21,309 bases of DNA, taken from assembly GCA_947177115.1 (NCBI GenBank), contig CAMWTG010000010.1, forward strand, positions 1 to 21,309, given 5' to 3'. The notes beneath the pieces were generated by a model. The model was given only the letters and a program-made list of their open reading frames with translations. It ran no database searches and was not told the origin of the DNA. The position numbers and the translations under genes are program-made. The DNA comes from an uncultured Clostridia bacterium. GTDB lineage: Bacteria > Bacillota > Clostridia > Oscillospirales > Oscillospiraceae. Shown here one piece after another: positions 7,127 through 13,313 of the stretch; position 1 is the first letter of the stretch; every line of letters begins with the position of its first letter.

Positions 7127-7480
7127 ATGGAACCCCAAAAGAATCTCTGTGCTCAGATCCCTCTCTCCCTCCACTCCAGGGTACGGGAGGAGCAGGAGAA
7201 GTCCGGGCAGTCCCTGAGCATGTACATCACACAATTGCTTACAGACTACTACAGTAAAGGAGAAAAATCAATGCAATTCACCAAAACTTTAGCCATTCAA
7301 ATTTCGGAAGACCTTTTTAACCGGATCAAGGACCATCTGGAGCGGGAGAAGCAGCGCACTGGCAAGAAGCTCAGTCAGAAGGATTTCGTCATCGGCCTCA
7401 TCGAGCGGGAGCTGGAGGAAGCTGAGCGGCGGGAGGCTGCGCCGCAGAAGGAGGCGGGGAACCATGCTGACATGGAATGA
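7127..7480 (+). CDS. Tandem ribbon-helix-helix-like protein, probable DNA-binding regulator
   Basis: This 117-aa protein starts at ATG 7127 with AAAGGAG nearby. It consists of two similar halves. Residues 5-42 read KNLCAQIPLSLHSRVREEQ..SLSMYITQLLTDYY, and residues from about 51 read KTLAIQISEDLFNRIKDHL..LSQKDFVIGLIEREL. Each has a short beta-strand followed by two helices, the plan of Arc/CopG RHH domains, so one chain could form a pseudo-dimer on DNA. An internal ATG at 7271 has its own AAAGGAG (7256-7262) and is in frame, so a short form of the second half (69 aa) may also be made. The 3' end overlaps the next gene by 17 bases. The likely role is control of the transfer or cargo genes. The RHH assignment is by pattern only. 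Confidence 0.7.
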   Translation: MEPQKNLCAQIPLSLHSRVREEQEKSGQSLSMYITQLLTDYYSKGEKSMQFTKTLAIQISEDLFNRIKDHLEREKQRTGKKLSQKDFVIGLIERELEEAERREAAPQKEAGNHADME

Positions 7481-7751
7481 TACGCCCCAGAAGGATCAGG
7501 CGGGGAAAGTCCTCAGTGTGAGTTATACAGCCGACATCCCCCATTGGGGAGAAGCCAGCATCCACCCGCACATCGACCACCCCGGCACGATGCTCCTGGA
7601 CTGTCCGGGGCTGGGCATCGAAGCACACTCTCTTGGGCAGGTCTTCGCGTTGGATTCGATCACTCCCGCGGAGCGGGTGTTGATGAAGGCGCTGGAGCAG
7701 CGCGGGGTCTGGTGCCTGGAAGCATTAGTTGCCATCGGCCTCCCGGAATAG
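7464..7751 (+). CDS. Unknown 95-aa conserved element protein
   Basis: The start ATG 7464 has GGAGG upstream and lies inside the end of the RHH gene, suggesting coupling. The sequence contains VLSVSYTADIPHWGEASIHPHI, DHPGTMLLDC and SITPAERVLMKALEQRG. It has no membrane segment. I recall similar small proteins next to RHH genes in Firmicutes elements but no assigned function. It ends just before a strong terminator, so it closes this transcription unit. Confidence 0.7.
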   Translation: MLTWNDTPQKDQAGKVLSVSYTADIPHWGEASIHPHIDHPGTMLLDCPGLGIEAHSLGQVFALDSITPAERVLMKALEQRGVWCLEALVAIGLPE

Positions 7752-7760
7752 CAGCAATAA

Positions 7761-7795
7761 GGGGACGGCGCCGCCGTCCCCTTCCCTTTTCAAAC
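7761..7795 (+). terminator. Rho-independent terminator
   Basis: GGGGACGGC (7761-7769) pairs with GCCGTCCCC (7773-7781) around a GCC loop, followed by TTCCCTTTTC. It lies 10 nt after the stop of the 95-aa gene and between convergent genes, so it closes the first plus-strand unit. Confidence 0.85.
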
Positions 7796-7993
7796 TTTTC
7801 GTGGCGGCTTTACGTTGTCATACGGAGGGATAGTTCCCTCAATGATCCCATGCTCTGCCTCGAACATTTTGATACTCTGTCGGATCAAAACCAACACATG
7901 GCTGTTCACGGAACGTCCCTCATACTCCGCAACATAACCAAGTTTTTCCAGCATTTCTTCTTCCATTCGAATAGAAACGCTTTTGACGGCCAT
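7790..7993 (-). CDS. RHH (Arc/CopG-type) DNA-binding protein
   Basis: This 67-aa protein begins MAVKSVSIRMEEEMLEKLG, an RHH beta-strand of alternating residues (VKSVSIRM). The helices LEKLGYVAEYEG and SVNSHVLVLIRQSIKMFE follow. The start codon is ATG at 7991-7993, preceded by GGGGTG on the minus strand. It is transcribed divergently from the SLOG gene, and an 8-bp inverted repeat (TAGATATA, 8009-8016 and 8031-8038) lies in the AT-rich gap. This is the usual arrangement of an autoregulator that also controls the opposite gene. An antitoxin-like role is possible, but no obvious toxin partner is next to it. Confidence 0.8.
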   Translation of the reverse strand: MAVKSVSIRMEEEMLEKLGYVAEYEGRSVNSHVLVLIRQSIKMFEAEHGIIEGTIPPYDNVKPPRKV

Positions 7994-8099
7994 ACCATCA
8001 CCCCGTTTTAGATATATTATATATTTATTTTATATCTATGATGTGATATGATGCAGGCATAGCTATACAGTATATCTGAAAAACTTAAGGAGGATGCGT
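7994..8099. promoter_or_regulatory. Divergent AT-rich promoter and operator region
   Basis: This 106-nt gap is far more AT-rich than its surroundings. It holds the inverted repeat TAGATATA/TATATCTA with a 14-nt spacer, a minus-strand TATAAT (8016-8021) for the RHH gene, and AAGGAGG (8087-8093) for the SLOG gene. The -35 boxes are weak or unclear. The repeat is a likely RHH operator. Confidence 0.45.
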
Positions 8100-8438
8100 A
8101 TGCGAGTTGCTGTGATTGGTTCAAGAGGGCTGCTGGTGGATAACTTGGAAAAATATCTTCCTGATGATACGACCGAGATCATATCCGGAGGCGCAAAGGG
8201 CGTAGATTTCTCCGCGCGGGAATACGCCCTGCGGCAAGGTCTGAAGCTGACAGAGTACCTGCCGGAGTACAGCCGGTACGGGCGGGCCGCCCCGCTGAAA
8301 CGCAACATCACGATCATCGAAAACGCCGACCTTGTTCTGGCCTTCTGGGACGGGACATCACGCGGAACAAAATTCGTAATCGACAGCTGCAAGAAACGAA
8401 ATATCCCAATAAAAATCTATGTGCTTACCAAAGAATAG
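8100..8438 (+). CDS. SLOG-domain (YspA/DUF2493-like) nucleotide-binding protein
   Basis: The start is ATG 8100, six bases after AAGGAGG; ATG 8094 touches that site and is unlikely. The 112-aa protein shows the SLOG Rossmann pattern: MRVAVIGSRG at the N-terminus, IISGGAKGVDFSAREYAL in the middle and LVLAFWDGTSRGTKFVI near the end. These segments bind nucleotides or nucleotide-derived signals in the DprA/LOG/YspA family. It lies at the head of the mating-pore transcript and is controlled by the divergent RHH gene. In other systems SLOG proteins sense nucleotide second messengers in conflict systems or act on ADP-ribose-like ligands; its ligand here is unknown. Family call is firm, function is inference. 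Confidence 0.85.
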   Translation: MRVAVIGSRGLLVDNLEKYLPDDTTEIISGGAKGVDFSAREYALRQGLKLTEYLPEYSRYGRAAPLKRNITIIENADLVLAFWDGTSRGTKFVIDSCKKRNIPIKIYVLTKE

Positions 8439-8441
8439 GGG

Positions 8442-8717
8442 GTGCTTTTTATCTTTATCTATCCCGACAATCTGACCGCAAAACCGACTCTGTGGCTGTG
8501 GGAGCTGAAGGACCTGGCGGTGGTGGGCGTGGGGCTTCTGCTCTCTGTCCTGTCGCTGGCCTCATCAGGGTTCCTGCTGCCGCTGGTGCTGACAGTGCTG
8601 TACGCCTTTCTCAGTATCCGCATGGAGGATGCCAGCATCCTGGACTTCCTCCGCAACGCCGTCTGCTTTTTGTTCTTATTTCAGCAGTACTACGAATGGA
8701 GGGAGCGGCGTGAATAG
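8442..8717 (+). CDS. VirB3/PrgI-like small membrane protein of the mating pore
   Basis: This 91-aa protein is read from GTG 8442, three bases after the SLOG gene. The N-terminus has the PDNL and TLWLWELKDLAVVG motifs, followed by two adjacent hydrophobic segments (about 27-44 and 47-60). The C-terminus has a Phe/Tyr-rich stretch and a charged tail (YYEWRERRE). The length, the two-helix hairpin near the N-terminus and the position right before the VirB4 genes fit the VirB3/PrgI family that anchors the VirB4 ATPase to the membrane. The ribosome binding site (AGGGGG) is weak and close, so translational coupling to the upstream gene is likely. Its end overlaps the next gene by 8 bases. Confidence 0.75.
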   Translation: MLFIFIYPDNLTAKPTLWLWELKDLAVVGVGLLLSVLSLASSGFLLPLVLTVLYAFLSIRMEDASILDFLRNAVCFLFLFQQYYEWRERRE

Positions 8718-9297
8718 AAAACAGAAGAAGGAACAGAAGCGGCTGCTGTCCACACGGCAGCTCATGGGAATAGACCAGTTCACGGAGAACGGCCTGAAGG
8801 TTGGCCGCAGTGAACTGGTCTTTTTCCTTATCCAGCCGGACAATCTGTCGGTGCTCTCCGCAGAGGGCGTCCGGGGTAAGATCGCAGCCCTCACCGACCT
8901 GCTGCGGAGCGTGGAATCCGTGCGGCTGCTGGCGCTGGATTCCCGCGAGTCCTTCCAGAACAACAAGGACTGGTACCGCCAGCGGATGGAGCAGGAGTCC
9001 AATCCCGCCCTCCGGGAACTGCTGCGGCAGGACGCCGCCCACCTGGACGCCATTCAGACCACCACCGCCTCGGCGCGGGAATTTGCTCTGGTGTTCGAAC
9101 TGGACCGTCAGAAGGAGGAAAACGCCCGCAGCCAGGCGACCCGGCTGGAAAAGAGCATTCGGGACAAGGGGTTCCATGTACGGCAGGCCAGCCAGCAGGA
9201 TCTCATGCGGCTGCTGGCGGTGTACTACCAGCAGGATGTGACCACGGATATTTTTGACGGCATTGATGGAGAGAGGTGGGTGAGCGCAGATGCCTAA
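8710..9297 (+). CDS. VirB4-associated protein, possibly a split N-terminal VirB4 domain
   Basis: This 195-aa protein starts at GTG 8710 (ribosome binding site GGAGGG) and overlaps both neighbours by 8 bases. The N-terminus is Lys/Arg-rich (RKQKKEQKRLL). It then has LVFFLIQPDNLSVLSAEGVRGKIAAL, DLLRSVESVRLLALDSRESF and a long helical, Gln/Arg-rich segment. This pattern (a beta segment with PDNLSVLS, a short KIAAL helix and then helical arms) resembles the N-terminal region of VirB4/TraC/TraE ATPases, which the following 608-aa gene seems to lack. I suggest it supplies that region in trans. The assignment is by pattern only. A 12-bp hairpin followed by a T5 run lies inside its 5' part (8772-8825). 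Confidence 0.65.
   Translation: MNRKQKKEQKRLLSTRQLMGIDQFTENGLKVGRSELVFFLIQPDNLSVLSAEGVRGKIAALTDLLRSVESVRLLALDSRESFQNNKDWYRQRMEQESNPALRELLRQDAAHLDAIQTTTASAREFALVFELDRQKEENARSQATRLEKSIRDKGFHVRQASQQDLMRLLAVYYQQDVTTDIFDGIDGERWVSADA
8772..8825 (+). terminator. Terminator-like hairpin inside the VirB4-associated gene
   Basis: AGACCAGTTCAC (8772-8783) and GTGAACTGGTCT (8810-8821) pair perfectly over 12 bp and are followed by TTTTT (8821-8825). The loop contains GGCC twice, which can also pair. It lies within codons about 21-39 of the gene, where ribosomes would normally mask it. Confidence 0.5.
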
Positions 9298-11116
9298 GAA
9301 AAAGCAGAAGAAAGCAAATCCCGCGCCGGAGCCTCTGCCCAGGGACTTCCTGGACATAATCGCTCCGGCGGCGGTGAAATTCAACACGGACCACTATATC
9401 CTGGGCGGCGCGTATCACTGCGCCATGACCGTGCGGGGATATCCCACCACGACTGAGGAGCTGGCGATCCTCGGTCCGCTGGGAGAGCGCAGCGGCGTGA
9501 CGCTCACCATCTACGCCAGACGGGTCACAGCGGCGGAGGAGCAGAGGATCATCCAGAACGCCGCCAACCGCAGCCGCTTCCAGCGGGGCAGCACCAACGA
9601 CATGAGGCAGACCATTACGGCGGAGGCCAACCTCCAGGATGTGGCCGCGCTGGTGACCTCCATGCACCGCAGCCGGGAGCCGCTGATGCACTGCGCCGTC
9701 TACCTGGATCTGGCGGCAAAGGATCTGGAGGGCCTGCGGACCCTGCGGGACGAGGTGACCAGTGAGCTGGTGCGCTCCCGGCTGGCGTCTGACCGCATCC
9801 TGCTCAAGCAGCGGGAGGGCTTTCTCTCCGCCAATCCTGCGGGGCGGAACGTCCTGGGCGTGCAGTTTGAGCGGGTGCTGCCCGCGTCCTCGGTGGCAAA
9901 CCTCTACCCCAACAACTACTCCGGCAAAACCGATCCCCAGGGCTTCTACATCGGCAAGGACAAGTACGGCAGCAACATCATTGTCGATCTGGACCGGAGA
10001 GCGGATGACAAGACCAACGCCAGCATTCTCATTCTGGGCAACTCCGGCCAGGGCAAGAGCTTCCTGCTGAAGCTGCTGGTCTGTAATCTGCTGGAATCCG
10101 GGAAGTCCGTGATTTGTTTGGACCCTGAGCACGAGATGGGCGAATTGTGCAGCAATCTGGGCGGCTGTTTCGTGGACCTCATGACCGGCCAGTACCGCAT
10201 CAATCCGTTGGAGCCCAAGGTGTGGGATGTGGACGGCGAGGATGATCCGGAAGCGCCCGCCGCCTTCCGGGAGCAGTCCCGGCTCAGCCAGCACATCTCT
10301 TTCTTGAAGGACTTCTTCCGGTCCTACAAGGATTTCACTGACCGGCATGTGGACACCATTGAGCTGATGCTGGAGCGGACGTATGAGAAGTTCGGCATCA
10401 ACAATAAAACCGATTTCTCCCGACTGCGCCCGGTGGACTATCCCATCCTGTCAGATCTGTATAAGGTGATCGAGGACGCCTACCAGCACTACGAAAGCGA
10501 GGAAAACCCGCTATATCCCAAGGAACTGCTTCAGGAAGTGCTGCTGGGACTGCACTCCATGTGCAAGGGCGCAGAGAGCAAATTTTTCAACGGTCCCACC
10601 AACATCACCTCCAGCCGATTCCTGGTGTTCGGCGTGAAGGGATTGCTCCAGGCCAGCGGGAATGTGAAGAACGCCATGCTGTTCAACGTCCTCTCCTATC
10701 TCAGTGACAAGCTGCTGACCGTGGGAAACACGGTGGCGTCAATAGACGAGCTGTATCTGTTTCTCTCCAATCCCACCACCATCGAGTATATCCGCAACTT
10801 CATGAAGCGGGTGAGAAAGAAGGACTCCGCCGTGCTGCTGGCAAGCCAGAACATTGAGGACTTCGCCCTGCCCGGCATTGCCGAGCTGACGAAGCCCCTG
10901 TTTTCCATCCCCACCCACCAGTTCCTGTTCAATGCCGGTTCTATCGACCGGCACTTTTTTATGGAGAATTTGCAGCTGGAGGGATCGGAGTACGAGCTGA
11001 TCCGCTTTCCCCAGCGGGGCGTGTGCCTTTACAAGTGCGGCAACGAGCGGTATCTGCTGGAGGTTATCGTGCCGGAGTACAAGAAGGTGCTGTTCGGAGA
11101 GGCAGGTGGACGGTGA
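9290..11116 (+). CDS. VirB4/TraE-type conjugation ATPase
   Basis: This is the ATPase that powers type IV secretion and pilus assembly, acting at the cytoplasmic face of the membrane. It is 608 aa with start ATG 9290, which overlaps the preceding gene by 8 bases. Walker A is GNSGQGKS (residues 250-257). Walker B is SIDELYLF, with Asp486 and Glu487. Sensor-type LLASQNIEDF follows, and then a conserved end (NAGSIDRHFF, YELIRFPQRGVCLYKCG). The N-terminal 250 residues include a region of beta-strands typical of the TraC/VirB4 front half, but shorter than usual. It ends at TGA 11114-11116, which overlaps the ATG of the next gene (TGATG), so the two are translationally coupled. A terminator-like hairpin (10933-10960) lies in its 3' end. 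Confidence 0.93.
   Translation: MPKKKQKKANPAPEPLPRDFLDIIAPAAVKFNTDHYILGGAYHCAMTVRGYPTTTEELAILGPLGERSGVTLTIYARRVTAAEEQRIIQNAANRSRFQRGSTNDMRQTITAEANLQDVAALVTSMHRSREPLMHCAVYLDLAAKDLEGLRTLRDEVTSELVRSRLASDRILLKQREGFLSANPAGRNVLGVQFERVLPASSVANLYPNNYSGKTDPQGFYIGKDKYGSNIIVDLDRRADDKTNASILILGNSGQGKSFLLKLLVCNLLESGKSVICLDPEHEMGELCSNLGGCFVDLMTGQYRINPLEPKVWDVDGEDDPEAPAAFREQSRLSQHISFLKDFFRSYKDFTDRHVDTIELMLERTYEKFGINNKTDFSRLRPVDYPILSDLYKVIEDAYQHYESEENPLYPKELLQEVLLGLHSMCKGAESKFFNGPTNITSSRFLVFGVKGLLQASGNVKNAMLFNVLSYLSDKLLTVGNTVASIDELYLFLSNPTTIEYIRNFMKRVRKKDSAVLLASQNIEDFALPGIAELTKPLFSIPTHQFLFNAGSIDRHFFMENLQLEGSEYELIRFPQRGVCLYKCGNERYLLEVIVPEYKKVLFGEAGGR
10933..10960 (+). terminator. Terminator-like hairpin near the end of the VirB4 gene
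   Basis: TGCCGGT (10933-10939) pairs with ACCGGCA (10947-10953) around a 7-nt loop and is followed by CTTTTTT (T6 at 10955-10960). It lies in the coding sequence for NAGSIDRHFF. Confidence 0.4.
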
Positions 11117-11907
11117 TGGCGTTTTCTGTCCTCTCATATGGCGGTGGTGTGAACAGCTCTGCACTCCTGATAAGTCTGCACCAACGGGGAATCCCGGTTG
11201 ACCTGATCCTTTTTGCAGACACCGGAGGCGAGCTGCCCGGCACCATGGCCTATCTGCCCATCATGAACCAGTGGCTCATTGACCACGGGATGCCGCAGAT
11301 CACGGTGGTGGAATACACCGACAAAAACGGCGACCGTCTGACACTGGAGCAGGAGTGCCTCCGTTCCGGAACGCTGCCTGCGCTGGCCTATGGGTATAAA
11401 AAGTGTTCCCTCAAGCACAAGGTCGGCCCCCAGGACAAGTTCTGCAACAACTACCCGCCCTGCCGGGAGGTCTGGGCCAGAGGAGAGAAAGTGGTCAAAT
11501 TCATCGGCTATGATGCCGGAGAGGAGCGGCGGCGGGATCACGCCCTGGTCTATGACATCCAGGACACCAAATACAGAAAGGAATACCCCCTCATCGACTG
11601 GGGGTGGGAGCGGGAGGATTGTCTCGCGGCAATTCGGGAAGCCGGGCTGCCGCTTCCAGGCAAGTCCTCCTGCTTCTTCTGTCCTGCCATGAAACACCGG
11701 GAGATCCGAACGTTGTACCACCAGCATCGGGATTTATTCGACCGGGCCATCGCCGTGGAGAACAACGCCATGCCCAATCTCACCAGCGTCAAGGGACTGG
11801 GCCGCAGCTGGTCATGGCAGGAGTTTGTGGAGGCGGATAGAAATCAGACGGCGTTCTGCAGTATGTTCCCGGAATCGGACATGCCATGTGGCTGCTATGA
11901 CGGTTGA
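11116..11907 (+). CDS. PP-loop enzyme (PAPS reductase/ATP pyrophosphatase family, DndC-like)
   Basis: This 263-aa protein starts at ATG 11116 and shares one base with the VirB4 stop. The N-terminal SYGGGVNSSALLISLHQRG is the PP-loop that binds ATP in adenosine-phosphosulfate reductases, tRNA thiolation enzymes and DndC. A further motif ILFADTGGELPGTMAYL matches the second PAPS-reductase region. Cys residues occur as CSLKH, CNNYPPC, SSCFFCPAMKHREI and CSMF..CGC, enough for metal or iron-sulfur binding. The substrate is unknown; sulfotransfer to nucleic acid is one possibility. Such genes are often phage or element cargo. Coupled translation with VirB4 suggests it is maintained as part of the transfer operon. 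Confidence 0.85.
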   Translation: MAFSVLSYGGGVNSSALLISLHQRGIPVDLILFADTGGELPGTMAYLPIMNQWLIDHGMPQITVVEYTDKNGDRLTLEQECLRSGTLPALAYGYKKCSLKHKVGPQDKFCNNYPPCREVWARGEKVVKFIGYDAGEERRRDHALVYDIQDTKYRKEYPLIDWGWEREDCLAAIREAGLPLPGKSSCFFCPAMKHREIRTLYHQHRDLFDRAIAVENNAMPNLTSVKGLGRSWSWQEFVEADRNQTAFCSMFPESDMPCGCYDG

Positions 11908-11921
11908 AAAAGGAGAAGAAA

Positions 11922-13313
11922 ATGGAAGTTATCGAATTTGAAAAGTGGAGTCCTTCCACTGACGATCCCCGCAAGCGGGAGTACGCCGGTCAGCGGACAG
12001 CCCAAGAGGTATTCGAGGAGCTGAAGCACCGGCTGGAGAGCCAAGGTTACCTCCCGGACGAATATTTCCTCTTGGACTCCCACTGGGAGGATGGACGGGA
12101 GATCCCGAAAGATGCGAATGTTTTCTGCACAGCCGACTACGGCGGCAGCGAGGGAGTATATCTGGACGCATACATCCGGTGGCCCGAACACAACCAGCTT
12201 ATTACCCGAAAATTTTTCACTGGCAAGACCCTGGGTGAGAACGGAAACGACCTGGACCGGATGTTCCTGATCTCCTCCGCCATTACCAAAGCCTTCTATG
12301 GCGACCACGCCACCCACACCCGCTATATGAAGATTGGCGGCGTGGAAGATGATACAGGCGGCGCGGTGGTGCATCTGAGCCAGCAGGAGCAGCGCACCAT
12401 CATCAACGCCCTGGTGGAGCAGCGGGAGCGGCAGGAGAACACCCTGACGCAGACGGAGCAGCTCCTCCGGCGTATGACCGGCAGTATCACCGCCTACATC
12501 AACGAAGTAGGGATGCGGCCCCTGCATATGAGCGACTACGACAAGGCGGTGCTGGCGATCCGGGACGGCGAGATGGCGGCGTTCACAGAATACTCCGCCA
12601 AGGTCCCTGACCAGGCGGACGCTCTGCTGGTGGAGGCGGCTGGCCGGCCCGGTCTCGTGGGCAGGAACATGACCGCCATGCTGCTGAACGGCAGAACGGA
12701 TGTGGACTATTCCAGCTACTGCGACGCCTGCAAAAAAGCTATTGACATCAACGACCCGGAGAAGGCGCTGTTCCTGCTGCACTGGGCGGAGCACTGCGTA
12801 CCGGAGGTGGAACCGTCCTTCTACGGCGAGATGGCCAGCTATGCCTGTCTGGACCACAGGTTCATCGCCACGCAGATCATCCACCAGTGCAGCAGCGAGC
12901 AGATTGCCGCCGCACCGTCCCGGCTGCTGGAGCAGTTTGCCATGGATCATGATTTCCGCACACTGTCGGAGCTGGTGGACAAGGGGATCTCTGGCGGCTC
13001 CAACTCCGCTCAGACGCTGCATACGCTGACATACGAGGGCCACGACAGCTGGATGGCGGAGAGCCTGCTGGAGAAGCGGATGTGGGTCGATCCTGATGAC
13101 TACAACGCACTCCATGCCTGTGTCCAGAACGATGCTGTGGATGTTGCCAAATTGCTGCTGGACCATGGCATGGACTTCGAGCGGTATCAGCAGTGGGCGG
13201 AGCGCCGGGGCGGCGGTCATGAGGAAACCGCGCAGGCCCTTGCGGAACACTGGCAGGAACTGCAATCGCAGCAGCAGGAAGCCCTTGCTCCGGGAGGGAT
13301 GGATCTTGCCTAA
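11922..13313 (+). CDS. Unknown 463-aa protein with ankyrin-like C-terminal helices
   Basis: The start is ATG 11922, six bases after AAGGAG; TTG 11904 in the same frame is less likely. The N-terminal half includes RTAQEVFEELKHRLESQGYLP and a stretch DANVFCTADYGGSEGVYLDAYI, which resembles neighbouring element proteins of unknown function. From about residue 200 on it is helical with repeats of roughly 30 residues, such as DDYNALHACVQNDAVDVAKL LLDHG-type segments close to ankyrin repeats, ending in a Gln-rich tail. It has no signal peptide or membrane segment. It lies between the PP-loop and peptidase genes, and its end overlaps the peptidase start (TTG 13306). A protein-binding role is likely, but no function can be assigned. 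Confidence 0.75.
   Translation: MEVIEFEKWSPSTDDPRKREYAGQRTAQEVFEELKHRLESQGYLPDEYFLLDSHWEDGREIPKDANVFCTADYGGSEGVYLDAYIRWPEHNQLITRKFFTGKTLGENGNDLDRMFLISSAITKAFYGDHATHTRYMKIGGVEDDTGGAVVHLSQQEQRTIINALVEQRERQENTLTQTEQLLRRMTGSITAYINEVGMRPLHMSDYDKAVLAIRDGEMAAFTEYSAKVPDQADALLVEAAGRPGLVGRNMTAMLLNGRTDVDYSSYCDACKKAIDINDPEKALFLLHWAEHCVPEVEPSFYGEMASYACLDHRFIATQIIHQCSSEQIAAAPSRLLEQFAMDHDFRTLSELVDKGISGGSNSAQTLHTLTYEGHDSWMAESLLEKRMWVDPDDYNALHACVQNDAVDVAKLLLDHGMDFERYQQWAERRGGGHEETAQALAEHWQELQSQQQEALAPGGMDLA

Noticed and set aside
9203..10348. A 381-codon minus-strand frame opposite VirB4
   Set aside because: It is a shadow of the VirB4 gene, which has intact Walker motifs.
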